The notes: generated by a model from the sequence alone, not told the origin. A stretch of 16,884 nucleotides of DNA from Oscillibacter sp. UBA6647 (GCA_002455655.1 DKLF01000053.1:1-16884); one strand, 5' to 3'; positions 5,978 through 13,303 are shown, counted from the stretch's first letter. Numbers and translations: made by a program.

Positions 5978-6694
5978 ATGGGAAAAGTGTTTGACCTTCA
6001 ATTCATGGTTTCAACCGTACCTGAAATCATCTCATATCTGCCTGTTACGCTGAAGATTGCGGCCTGCTCGGGAATTATAGCTCTTATACTGGGATTTGGC
6101 GTGGCGTTTGTCCGGTATTTTAATATCCGTATCCTCTCGCCCTTGTGCAAGCTTTACTTATCCTTTGCCCGGGGGACACCGGCCATGGTACAGCTTTTGG
6201 TGGCCTATTACGGGATTCCGGTTTTTTTGCGCAGCCTGAACGAACAGCTTGGAAGCAATTTGTCAGTCAACGGGATTCCCGCCTCTGTTTTTGCCGTGGT
6301 GGCTCTGTCCCTGAACAGCGGCGCGTTCATGTCGGAAACCATTCGCAGCGCGATGCTCTCCGTTGACGCCGGGCAGCTTGAAGCCTGTTACAGCGTCAAT
6401 ATGACGACGCGGCAGGCGCTGTTCCGTGTGGTTCTCCCTCAGGCGTTTACAGTTGCGCTGCCGCCGCTTGGAAACTCTTTTATCTCCCTGCTGAAGGAAA
6501 CCAGCCTGATTTTTAATATTTCTGTAATTGAAATGATGGCCGCCGCCAAAATCGTGGGGTCGCGTTCCTTCCGCTTTTTCGAGGTATACATTGTGGTCGC
6601 TCTGATTTACTGGGGCTGCTGCATCGTGTTGGAGTATCTGTTTGGCTGTTGGGAAAAGAGAGTGCGCAGGTACGAGAGGAGGGCCGCGAAGTGA
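5978..6694 (+). CDS. Amino-acid ABC transporter permease (HisM/TcyL type)
   Basis: A 238-residue inner-membrane permease, normal for polar amino acid importers. About five hydrophobic segments are visible (roughly 20-46, 68-86, 100-120, 155-185 and 200-223). The EAA loop that docks the ATPase is EACYSVNMTTRQALFRVVLP (about 135-154), followed by the conserved PPLGN at 162-166. SFARGTPAMVQL (62-73) is the usual FRGTP-like signature before the second core helix. ATG 5978 follows AAAGGA by eight bases. Only one permease is present, so a homodimer is expected. The stop overlaps the GTG start of the ATPase by four bases. Confidence 0.92.
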   Translation: MGKVFDLQFMVSTVPEIISYLPVTLKIAACSGIIALILGFGVAFVRYFNIRILSPLCKLYLSFARGTPAMVQLLVAYYGIPVFLRSLNEQLGSNLSVNGIPASVFAVVALSLNSGAFMSETIRSAMLSVDAGQLEACYSVNMTTRQALFRVVLPQAFTVALPPLGNSFISLLKETSLIFNISVIEMMAAAKIVGSRSFRFFEVYIVVALIYWGCCIVLEYLFGCWEKRVRRYERRAAK

Positions 6695-7443
6695 TTCACA
6701 TTAGAAATCTTAAAAAGCAGTTTGGCGAAAACGTGATTTTACGGGGAATTGATTTGGATATCCGGCAAGGCGAGATTGTCACGATGATCGGCCCGTCCGG
6801 CGCAGGGAAAACCACGCTTCTGCGGGCAATCAACTGGCTGGATGCGCCCGACGAGGGGCAAATCGAACTCAACGGCGCTGCAATAGACGCAAAAACCGCC
6901 ACCAAAAAGCAGATTTCCGGTTTGCGCGGCAAATCGGCCATGGTGTTCCAGCACTATAATCTGTTCCGCAACAAAACTGCCTTGGAAAATGTGACGCAGA
7001 GCCTGCTGTGCGTGAAAAAAATGAACAAACAGGACGCCATTCTCCGGGGCAGACAGCTTCTGGACAGGGTGGGCCTTTTGAACAAAGCGGATGCCTACCC
7101 TGACTTTTTATCCGGCGGACAGCAGCAGCGGGTTGGAATTGCCCGGGCGCTTGCCGTGGACCCCGACGTGATTTTATTCGACGAGCCGACAAGCGCGCTG
7201 GACCCTGAGTGGGTGGGCGAGGTGCTGACGGTGATGAACGAAATCGCAAAGGACGGCATGACCATGATTGTCGTATCCCATGAGATGCGGTTTGTGCGCA
7301 GCGTTTCCACCAGAGTGATTTTACTGGACGAGGGCGTTATTTTAGAGGATGGCACACCGGAACAACTGTTTTGCCGCCCCCAGCACGAGCGGACCAGACT
7401 GTTTCTCCGTCAGGCGCATCTGGGAATAGCCGCAGGAGAGTGA
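6691..7443 (+). CDS. Amino-acid ABC transporter ATP-binding protein
   Basis: A 250-residue cytoplasmic ATPase that powers the importer. I choose GTG 6691: it overlaps the permease stop (GTGA), has GAGGAGGG just upstream, and gives the family start VIHIRNLKKQF. An in-frame start at 6649 would add 14 residues inside the permease gene. Walker A is GPSGAGKTT (34-42), the Q-loop Q87 in MVFQHYNLF, the signature LSGGQQQR (140-147), Walker B ILFDEP (161-166), D-loop SALD and switch H197. All catalytic residues are present. Closest in style to GlnQ/TcyN/TcyC proteins. Confidence 0.94.
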   Translation: MIHIRNLKKQFGENVILRGIDLDIRQGEIVTMIGPSGAGKTTLLRAINWLDAPDEGQIELNGAAIDAKTATKKQISGLRGKSAMVFQHYNLFRNKTALENVTQSLLCVKKMNKQDAILRGRQLLDRVGLLNKADAYPDFLSGGQQQRVGIARALAVDPDVILFDEPTSALDPEWVGEVLTVMNEIAKDGMTMIVVSHEMRFVRSVSTRVILLDEGVILEDGTPEQLFCRPQHERTRLFLRQAHLGIAAGE

Positions 7444-7444
7444 T

Positions 7445-8620
7445 ATGATGAATGTAAACGAAATGAAACCGGCGGATTTGGAGTTTAAGGAAAACCTGAA
7501 AGAGCACTTTAAGTGGTTCCATCGCCACCCGGAGCTGGCGATGGAGGAGCGTGAAACAACGCGGAAAATTAAAGAAATGCTGTCCGAAATTGAAGGAGTC
7601 GAGTTGCTGGAACTGGGCCTTCCGACGGGGGCGCTGGCAAGAATTGTTGGAAACGCACCGGGACCCGTGATTGCCATCCGCGCGGATATTGACGCACTTC
7701 CGATTACAGAGGCCAGTGAGCTTGCCCACAGCTCTGAAAACGCGGGACGCATGCATGCCTGCGGACATGATTTTCACACCACCGCCCTATTGGGCGCGGC
7801 GGCGCTTTTGGCAGCGCAGCGGGAATCCCTTTCCGGAACGGTGATGCTGCTGTTCCAGCCGGCGGAGGAGGCGAAGCATGGCGGAGAAAAGGTGGTGCAG
7901 ACCGGAATATTTAAGACCTACGGGATTCAGCGGATTCTTGCCCTGCACGTTCGCAGCGGAATGCCGGTGGGCACCATCGGAATCTCCGGCGGGCCTTTTT
8001 CCGCCGCCGTGGACCGGTTTGTTATAAAGATTAGCGGCAAGGGATGCCACGGCAGCGCGCCGCAGGATGGGCTTGACCCTATTCCCGCCGCCGCGCGGTT
8101 GATTGGCTCACTTCAGGAAATTGTCAGCCGTGGAATCAGTCCACGCGAATCCGCTGTGGTCAGCGTTACCCGGGTTACTTCCGGCACAAGCTGGAACATT
8201 ATTCCTGAAAGTGCTGAATTAGAGGGCACCGTGCGCAGCTTTGCTCCGGCAGTTCGGCAGACGATTGTGGAGAGCATGGAAAAAAAGCTGAATGGGCTGC
8301 AAGCTGAAGGATATCAAACGGAGTTTCAATGGCTGCCCGGCTGTCCCGCCACCAATAATGATGGAGACTTGGCGGAATTGATTGCGCAAACGGCCCTGAA
8401 CAATGGATTTACAGTCGTTCCGCAGCACCCCGAGATGGGAGGAGAGGATTTTTCCTGCTATCAGGAGTTGATTCCCGGCGCGCTTTTCCATGTGGGAATC
8501 GGGGATACCTTCCCCCTGCACAATGCGGGCTTTTCCGCCGATCTGTCGGCGCTGGCGCCCGCCGCCCGGCTGATGGCCCGGATTGCCGTGGAGACGATTG
8601 CTGATGATAAGGAGGGATAG
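7445..8620 (+). CDS. M20D-family amidohydrolase / N-acyl amino acid deacylase
   Basis: M20D metalloenzymes hydrolyse amide bonds of N-acetyl or N-acyl amino acids in the cytoplasm. At 391 residues the length is typical. Expected metal ligands are all there: C106 and H108 in HACGHD, E141/E142 in QPAEE, H168 in LALHV and H359 in FPLHNAGF; the dimerisation-domain histidine is H202. The ORF begins one base after the ATPase stop; AGGAGAG precedes it, and ATG 7445 or 7448 are both possible. Placement behind a cystine-type importer resembles the B. subtilis ytmI operon, where YtnL/HipO-type hydrolases process N-acetylated S-substituted cysteines. So an N-acylated sulfur amino acid is the likely substrate, by context only. 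Alternatives are hippurate or N-acetyl-diaminopimelate hydrolase. Confidence 0.9.
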   Translation: MMNVNEMKPADLEFKENLKEHFKWFHRHPELAMEERETTRKIKEMLSEIEGVELLELGLPTGALARIVGNAPGPVIAIRADIDALPITEASELAHSSENAGRMHACGHDFHTTALLGAAALLAAQRESLSGTVMLLFQPAEEAKHGGEKVVQTGIFKTYGIQRILALHVRSGMPVGTIGISGGPFSAAVDRFVIKISGKGCHGSAPQDGLDPIPAAARLIGSLQEIVSRGISPRESAVVSVTRVTSGTSWNIIPESAELEGTVRSFAPAVRQTIVESMEKKLNGLQAEGYQTEFQWLPGCPATNNDGDLAELIAQTALNNGFTVVPQHPEMGGEDFSCYQELIPGALFHVGIGDTFPLHNAGFSADLSALAPAARLMARIAVETIADDKEG

Positions 8621-8622
8621 AG

Positions 8623-10236
8623 ATGCCTAAATTATTTTACCCCGACTTTTTTAATGATGTGTTTGGCCCCATCATGCAGCCCGGCTCCAGCGGCAGCTTT
8701 GCCGGAACCAGCCGGGTGGGCCGCATCGCCAGATATACTTTGAAGAGTGAGCCAAAGCGGGTGCGCATCCTGTTCAACCCCGGTGACCATCACATGAACT
8801 CCCTCGGCAACATGATGGATGATCGCGGCTATTTGGGTGGACTTCAGAATTTTTCCACCGACGATATCCGATTGTTTGATGCGCATGAGCTGGCCCGTCA
8901 GGCGGGAATCTCTTATGAATTCGGCGAGCTTTCGTCAGACAACAGTTGGCCCGGAAGCACCACCTTTGAGCTTGTGGGCGCCGAGGGGGACACGGCCGTG
9001 CTCACGGCCCGCTCAATCGGCGGGGGCATGGTCAGCACCTACTCAATTCATGGCTTTCCCGTTGCGTGGCAGGCCGATACGTTTGCCCTGCTTGCATGGG
9101 GCGGTGAGCATGCGTTTTTGCATGAAACGGAGCAAAGACTGCGGGAGCGTCTTCACGATATTCTTGGAGCCGCCTACTATGAGGACGGTCAGGGGCGGTC
9201 CGCACTCTTCGTGGAATTCTCATCATTGCCTGATGAAAACGCATTTGACGAGATTTTTGCGGACAGGGCAGAATGGAGGCTTTTGCCCGCGCTGCTCCCC
9301 GTCGTTACCACGAAAAATCGCAAGCCGCAGCTATTTAAAAATGTTCAGGAATGGCGGCAGGTTTCGGAGGAACGAGGCATTAGCTTCGTTCAGGCGGCAA
9401 TTGAGTACGAAAAAGGGTTTTCCGGATGGACGGACCAGAAGGTCTGGGACTATTTTGAGAAAATCAACGACATTCTTTTTAACCAGATTCACTCGCTGGA
9501 GACGGTCGGATACGACCGGGCAAAGGACACGCCAAATCTTCCGATTTACGGCCGCGCGTGGAATCGGTATCTCCAATCCGGAAAAGCACTGGAAGACCCC
9601 ATCACCCGGCATATCATCACGCATGCCATGTCCACCAATGCAAAGCTTCCGGGCACAAAGATTGTTCCGGGACCCATGGGAACCGGCGGCGGCTACTTGT
9701 ACAGTGCGATTGATGCCGTTCGGGAAGCGCATGGGTTCAGCCATGAAAAGGTGATTGAGGGCTTGATTGTCGCCGCCGGACTGGGGGCAATCGCGTTCAC
9801 CAATGCGCAGGCCAGCGGTAATTCCGGCTGCGTCGGAGAATCCGGAATTTGCTGCGCCATGGGCAGCGGAGCCATTACCTGGATGGCGGGCGGAGACGGG
9901 CGTCAGGTGGAGCATGCGGCTTCAATGGCCTTGCAGGCGAACCTTGGAATCCCCTGCGATCCGATTCCCGGCGGCAAGGAGTTTCCGTGCATCACGCGCA
10001 CAATCCGTGCTGCGGTAACGGCTCCCCTGTATGCGGACCTTGCGCTTTCGGGAATTGATCCCCTAATCCCTTACCATGAGGTGCTTTTGGCCATTGAGGA
10101 AAATCGGAAAAACACCTCTGAGAGCATGCTGCACTGCGGCATCAATGCGGCGCCCTGCGCAAAGCAGTGCCAGGCCTGCTTCCAAAGCGAACAGATGGCG
10201 GATAAATTGAAGTATGAGGCGGGTGCTTCCCGCTGA
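8623..10236 (+). CDS. Divergent iron-sulfur L-serine dehydratase homologue, fused beta-alpha form
   Basis: L-serine dehydratases (SdaA/SdaB) deaminate serine with a [4Fe-4S] cluster. This 537-residue protein is about 80 longer than the 454-residue E. coli forms. The beta-like domain comes first: VFGPIMQPGSSGSFAGTSRVGRIAR (13-37) lines up with the family's GP-SSSHTAGA-RIGR, but SSSHT has become SSGSF. GYLGGL and STDDIRL (about 69-84) also match. The alpha-like domain has GCVGESG (402-408), IPCDPIPGG (443-451) and FPCITR (454-459); C403, C445 and C456 are the expected cluster ligands. All nine cysteines lie after residue 402; a tail with C505, C512, C516 and C519 is not normal for SdaA. AAGGAGGG precedes ATG 8623, two bases after the previous stop. 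Given its operon, it may act on cysteine or an S-substituted cysteine, but substrate is unknown. Confidence 0.8.
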   Translation: MPKLFYPDFFNDVFGPIMQPGSSGSFAGTSRVGRIARYTLKSEPKRVRILFNPGDHHMNSLGNMMDDRGYLGGLQNFSTDDIRLFDAHELARQAGISYEFGELSSDNSWPGSTTFELVGAEGDTAVLTARSIGGGMVSTYSIHGFPVAWQADTFALLAWGGEHAFLHETEQRLRERLHDILGAAYYEDGQGRSALFVEFSSLPDENAFDEIFADRAEWRLLPALLPVVTTKNRKPQLFKNVQEWRQVSEERGISFVQAAIEYEKGFSGWTDQKVWDYFEKINDILFNQIHSLETVGYDRAKDTPNLPIYGRAWNRYLQSGKALEDPITRHIITHAMSTNAKLPGTKIVPGPMGTGGGYLYSAIDAVREAHGFSHEKVIEGLIVAAGLGAIAFTNAQASGNSGCVGESGICCAMGSGAITWMAGGDGRQVEHAASMALQANLGIPCDPIPGGKEFPCITRTIRAAVTAPLYADLALSGIDPLIPYHEVLLAIEENRKNTSESMLHCGINAAPCAKQCQACFQSEQMADKLKYEAGASR

Positions 10237-10256
10237 GTGCGCAAAGTGCAGAATAA

Positions 10257-10295
10257 AGCGCCGGAAACCCAGCAATCATGCGGGTTTTCGGCGCT
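10257..10295 (+). terminator. Strong hairpin after the operon, without T run
   Basis: AGCGCCGGAAACCC (10257-10270) pairs with GGGTTTTCGGCGCT (10282-10295), 14 pairs with one G-U, around an 11-base loop, 20 bases after the stop codon. No T run follows, so it may protect the 3' end of the transcript or act as a weak terminator. Confidence 0.5.
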
Positions 10296-10493
10296 GCGCC
10301 ACTGCACCGGCCTGGCACATCGCTCCTGAAAATGATTGTTTCCCTCGGCGTGCTTAACAAGAAGCAAATTAAATACCAGAAGATGGCCACGACGAAAATT
10401 GCTAGTGGTACGAAAACAAAAAGCCCTCCAAAAAGGAGAGCTTATGCAGGAAGAATATTATGAGTGGAAGATGAATTGGAAGGCAGAATAATC
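10296..10493. other. Gap between the sulfur operon and the XRE remnant
   Basis: No convincing gene. It holds the leftward terminator at 10412-10443. A 15-codon ORF at 10444-10491 (plus strand, MQEEYYEWK...) has AAGGAG before it, but the AAGGAG is one arm of that terminator, so I do not call it a gene. Confidence 0.4.
10412..10443 (-). terminator. Terminator of the XRE remnant
   Basis: Leftward, AAGCTCTCC (10443-10435) pairs with GGAGGGCTT (10429-10421), nine pairs with one G-U, around a five-base loop; a U-rich run follows at 10422-10412. It lies about 50 bases after the stop of the regulator remnant. Confidence 0.7.
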
Positions 10494-10718
10494 CTATTTC
10501 TGTTTACGCAGATACGGTTTTTTTACGTCTGTCATGTCCAATAGATAATCGATACTAGTATTAAAAAAGACAGACATTTTCTTGAGAACTTCAATTGGAA
10601 TATTGATTTTCCCTAACTCATAATCAGAATATGTCGTTTGTGCTATGTTCAATATTTACGCAATTTGTTTTTGGTTTAAGTCTTTATCTTCACGCAAATC
10701 TCTCATATGCTGATGCAT
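10494..10718 (-). pseudogene. XRE/Cro-like HTH regulator broken by one in-frame stop
   Basis: Reading leftward from ATG 10718 (second ATG 10706), 74 sense-frame codons end at TAG 10496-10494. The translation gives MRDLREDKDLNQKQIA, a TAA, then ILNIAQTTYSDYELGKINIP and a C-terminal part with SIDYLLDMTD, which is a textbook helix-turn-helix of the Xre family. The TAA (10658-10656) replaces the Lys or Glu normally found in QIAKILNI, one substitution away from AAA or GAA. No frameshift is present and the rest is intact, so the inactivation is recent, or the base is a sequencing error. No good internal start lies after the stop. GGGGTGAT precedes the start. Base composition is much more AT-rich than the surroundings. 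Confidence 0.8.
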
Positions 10719-10745
10719 TTTATCACCCCAACACAATTAAAACAT

Positions 10746-10760
10746 AACGGTAATACCGTT
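10746..10760. promoter_or_regulatory. Palindromic operator between XRE remnant and small gene
   Basis: AACGGTAATACCGTT is a perfect 7-1-7 inverted repeat. A second, partly matching copy (AACGGTATTTACGTT, 10771-10785) begins 25 bases later, next to the -10 box of the small gene. Position between divergent genes fits the operator of the XRE protein. Confidence 0.7.
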
Positions 10761-10784
10761 ATCGATTTTTAACGGTATTTACGT

Positions 10785-10790
10785 TATAAT
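10785..10790 (+). promoter_or_regulatory. -10 box of the small gene
   Basis: A perfect TATAAT; 17 bases upstream the -35 is poor (TCGATT). It touches the second operator half, so the promoter is probably regulated. Confidence 0.55.
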
Positions 10791-10809
10791 GTGCAATGAG
10801 GTGAGGAGT

Positions 10810-10992
10810 ATGCCAGACTATCAAAAGATGTACCATGTATTATTCAATAAAATCACAGACGTTATTGGTGAACTAGAATCCATACAGCGGCAGACAGAGG
10901 AAATATACATAAGCGGTGAGGAGCAAATTATTGAGCTATCCATTGTAGAAAATAAAAAAGAGGACAGTGTTTCCACTATCCCGCAAAAATAA
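10810..10992 (+). CDS. Small hypothetical protein (60 residues) divergent from the XRE remnant
   Basis: ATG 10810 follows GAGGAG at normal spacing; the frame could start at 10789, but that lies inside the -10 box. The product begins MPDYQKMYHVLFNKITDVIG, is charged and probably largely helical, and shows no signal peptide, membrane segment or known motif. Small proteins with a similar Tyr-rich N-terminus followed by an ALF/VLFN helix, ending in a run like RTEEIYI, are common in Clostridia as uncharacterised genes, often near mobile or accessory regions. It is AT-rich like the XRE remnant. I do not know its function. Confidence 0.6.
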   Translation: MPDYQKMYHVLFNKITDVIGELESIQRQTEEIYISGEEQIIELSIVENKKEDSVSTIPQK

Positions 10993-11027
10993 TTTTGTTA
11001 TCAAAATGTTATCACCGCACAAAGCAA

Positions 11028-11073
11028 AAGACCACAAACCCGCATTACACTTGGGTTTGTGGTCTTGGTTTTT
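11028..11073. terminator. Bidirectional terminator between small gene and guaA
   Basis: A perfect 14-bp stem (11028-11041 with 11053-11066; AAGACCACAAACCC and its complement) around an 11-base loop, with T-rich sequence on the right (11069-11073) and an A run on the left (11026-11029) that gives a short U tract leftward. It separates two convergent genes. Confidence 0.9.
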
Positions 11074-11083
11074 GTCTAAAAGC

Positions 11084-12619
11084 TTATTCCCATTCGATGG
11101 TGGCGGGGGGTTTGGAGGTAATATCGTAGACAATGCGGTTGATGTGGGGGACCTCGTTAACAATGCGGGTGGAGACGCGATCCAATACATCGTAGGGAAT
11201 GCGGGTCCAGTCGGCCGTCATGAAGTCCGTGGTGGTCACGCTGCGCAGAGCCAGCGTGTAATCATAGGTCCGTCCGTCGCCCATCACGCCCACAGAGCGC
11301 ATATTGGTGAGCACCGCGAAATACTGGTTCATGGAATCTTCCAGCTTGGCCTTTGCCACCTCGTCCCGGAAGATGAAATCCGCAAGGCGCAGAGTGTCCA
11401 GCTTTTCCTTCGTGATTTCTCCAATCACCCGGATGGCAAGCCCGGGACCGGGGAAGGGCTGGCGCATCACCAGATATTCCGGCAGGCCCAGCTCCCGGCC
11501 AAGGCCGCGGACCTCGTCCTTGAACAGCATCCGCAGCGGCTCGATAATCTCCTTGAAGTCCACGTAGTCGGGCAGGCCGCCGACATTGTGGTGGCTCTTG
11601 ATGGTGGCGGAGGCGCCCAGACCGGACTCGATCACATCAGGATAAATGGTGCCCTGCGCCAGATAGTCCACCTTGCCGATTTTCTTGGCCTCGGCCTCGA
11701 AAACGCGGATGAACTCCTCGCCGATGATCTTCCGCTTGCGCTCCGGTTCGGTTTCCCCTGCAAGCTTTCCTAAAAACAATTCCTCGGCATCGGCACGGAT
11801 AAAGTTGATATCCCACTTTTTAAAGGCAGCTTCCACCTCGTCGCCCTCGTTCAGGCGCATGAGGCCGTGGTCCACAAATACGCAGGTGAGCTGCTTGCCC
11901 ACGGCTTCGGCAATCAGCGCCGCAGCCACAGAGGAGTCCACTCCGCCGGAGAGAGCCAGCAGCACCTTGCCGTCGCCAACCTTCTCCCGGATCTGGGCCA
12001 CGGCGGTATCCCGGTAGTCTCCCATGGTCCAGTCGCCCGTCGCGCCGCAGACCTCATAGAGGAAGTTGCGGATCATATCGGTGCCGTGCTGTGTGTGGTT
12101 CACCTCGGGGTGGAACTGGACGCCGTAAAAGCCCCGGCTTTCGTCGCAGATGGCAACGGTGGGGCAGGCGGCGGAGTGAGCCACGAGGGAAAATCCATCG
12201 GGGACTTTTTCCATATAGTCCCCATGGCTCATCCATGTGACGCCCTCTTTGTCAAGGCCCTTGAAAAGCTTGCAGTCCGTCTCGAAAAATGTGTCGGTCT
12301 TGCCGTATTCCCGGGCGGTGTCCTCGGTGCCGGCGGTGACGCGTCCGCCCAGATGATGGGCCATGAGCTGGCAGCCGTAGCAAATGCCCAAAATAGGAAT
12401 ACCCAGTTCAAAAATGGCCGGGTCCACCTGCGGGGAGGCGGGGTCATACACGCTGCTGGGCCCGCCCGTAAAGATGATGCCGATGGGCTTTTCGGATGCA
12501 AGCTGGGAAAGGGGGGTGGTATAGGACTTTACCTCGCAGTATACATTGCACTCCCGGACGCGGCGGGCGATGAGCTGGTTATACTGCCCGCCAAAGTCCA
12601 AAACAATGACCTTCTGCAT
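11084..12619 (-). CDS. guaA: GMP synthase (glutamine-hydrolysing)
   Basis: GuaA converts XMP, ATP and glutamine to GMP in the cytoplasm. With ATG 12619 it has 511 residues, as usual. The class I glutamine amidotransferase domain carries the nucleophile C80 in GICYGCQ and partners H170 and E172 in FHPEV. The ATP pyrophosphatase loop is SGGVDSS (224-230), and the C-terminal dimerisation domain ends with the conserved TSKPPATIEWE. The start follows GGGAGGA inside the end of xpt, and the xpt stop is one base away, so the two are co-translated. A longer in-frame start at 12676 lies within xpt and is rejected. Its pairing with xpt links xanthine salvage (to XMP) directly to GMP formation. Confidence 0.97.
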   Translation of the reverse strand: MQKVIVLDFGGQYNQLIARRVRECNVYCEVKSYTTPLSQLASEKPIGIIFTGGPSSVYDPASPQVDPAIFELGIPILGICYGCQLMAHHLGGRVTAGTEDTAREYGKTDTFFETDCKLFKGLDKEGVTWMSHGDYMEKVPDGFSLVAHSAACPTVAICDESRGFYGVQFHPEVNHTQHGTDMIRNFLYEVCGATGDWTMGDYRDTAVAQIREKVGDGKVLLALSGGVDSSVAAALIAEAVGKQLTCVFVDHGLMRLNEGDEVEAAFKKWDINFIRADAEELFLGKLAGETEPERKRKIIGEEFIRVFEAEAKKIGKVDYLAQGTIYPDVIESGLGASATIKSHHNVGGLPDYVDFKEIIEPLRMLFKDEVRGLGRELGLPEYLVMRQPFPGPGLAIRVIGEITKEKLDTLRLADFIFRDEVAKAKLEDSMNQYFAVLTNMRSVGVMGDGRTYDYTLALRSVTTTDFMTADWTRIPYDVLDRVSTRIVNEVPHINRIVYDITSKPPATIEWE

Positions 12620-12620
12620 A

Positions 12621-13199
12621 TCAGTCGTCCTCCCGGAATACGATGTTGCCCGGCTCGGCGGATTCAATGATGGCAAGGGACTTCAGGTTCATCCCCGCAG
12701 CGCGCAGTCGGTCGCCGCCGCCCTGAAAGCCCTTCTCCACGGCGCAGCCGATGCCAACCAGAGTGGCCCCGGCGCTGGTGACAATGTCGCACAGGCCCCG
12801 CATGGCTTCTCCGTTGGCCATGAAATCGTCCACAATCAAAACCTTATCGTCGGCGTTGAGCCATTCCTTATTTACCAGCAGGGTCACCTTTTTCTTATAG
12901 GTATAAGAAAAAATATCGCTCTGGTAAAGTCCGCCCTCGATGTTGTCGCTCTTTGCCTTTTTTGCGAAAATCATGGGCTTGTTGAAGCGCTGGGCGCAGA
13001 TGGCGGCCAGCGCGATGCCGCTGGCCTCGGCTGTGAGAATCACGCTGACCTGATCCATGTCAAAGTGACGGCCAAATTCCTCGGCGATGTGGACCATGAT
13101 GGTGGGGTCCACCCGGTGGTTCAAAAAGCCGTCCACCTTGATGATGTTACCGGGGAGAACTTTGCCCTCCCTGACGATGCGGTCCTTCAATTCCTGCAT
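12621..13199 (-). CDS. xpt: Xanthine phosphoribosyltransferase
   Basis: Xpt makes XMP from xanthine and PRPP, feeding GuaA encoded next. ATG 13199 gives 192 residues, the usual length (190-194), with AGGGGG nine bases upstream; the in-frame start at 13295 lies upstream of the likely promoter -10 region. The PRPP-binding motif is VLIVDDFMANGEA (about 120-132) and the MQELKDRIVREGKVLPG start and YTYKKKVTLLV segment are family-typical. In many Firmicutes xpt is behind a purine riboswitch, but the leader here is only about 70 bases and I find no purine aptamer. Confidence 0.95.
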   Translation of the reverse strand: MQELKDRIVREGKVLPGNIIKVDGFLNHRVDPTIMVHIAEEFGRHFDMDQVSVILTAEASGIALAAICAQRFNKPMIFAKKAKSDNIEGGLYQSDIFSYTYKKKVTLLVNKEWLNADDKVLIVDDFMANGEAMRGLCDIVTSAGATLVGIGCAVEKGFQGGGDRLRAAGMNLKSLAIIESAEPGNIVFREDD

Positions 13200-13225
13200 G
13201 TGATGATATCCCCCTCTTTCAATTT

Positions 13226-13257
13226 GTCCCCCATGGGGAGACGGGCGGTTTTCGACC
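13226..13257 (-). other. Two hairpins in the xpt leader
   Basis: Leftward, CGGT and ACCG (within 13257-13245) close a five-base loop, then GTC-CCC-like arms at 13242-13226 (GTCTCCCC with GGGGGAC, one mismatch) form a second hairpin. They sit between the promoter and the ribosome binding site. The U run expected of a terminator is missing. Their role is unknown. Confidence 0.4.
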
Positions 13258-13274
13258 GATTCTATTATCACTCT

Positions 13275-13303
13275 ATTATTATAGATAGACAGCAAATTTG
13301 CAA
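13275..13303 (-). promoter_or_regulatory. Probable promoter of xpt-guaA
   Basis: Leftward, TTGCAA (13303-13298), 17 bases, then AATAAT (13280-13275). A TATAAT overlaps it at a shorter spacing. The rest of the gap to the mrp terminator (13304-13432) shows no ORF or other element. Confidence 0.5.

Noticed and set aside
8819..9754. 311-residue plus-strand frame within the dehydratase-like gene
   Set aside because: Arg/Pro-rich out-of-frame translation; the main frame shows conserved serine-dehydratase motifs.
10444..10491. 15-codon ORF with AAGGAG upstream
   Set aside because: The AAGGAG is one arm of the leftward terminator of the XRE remnant, and no promoter is evident; product too short to support.
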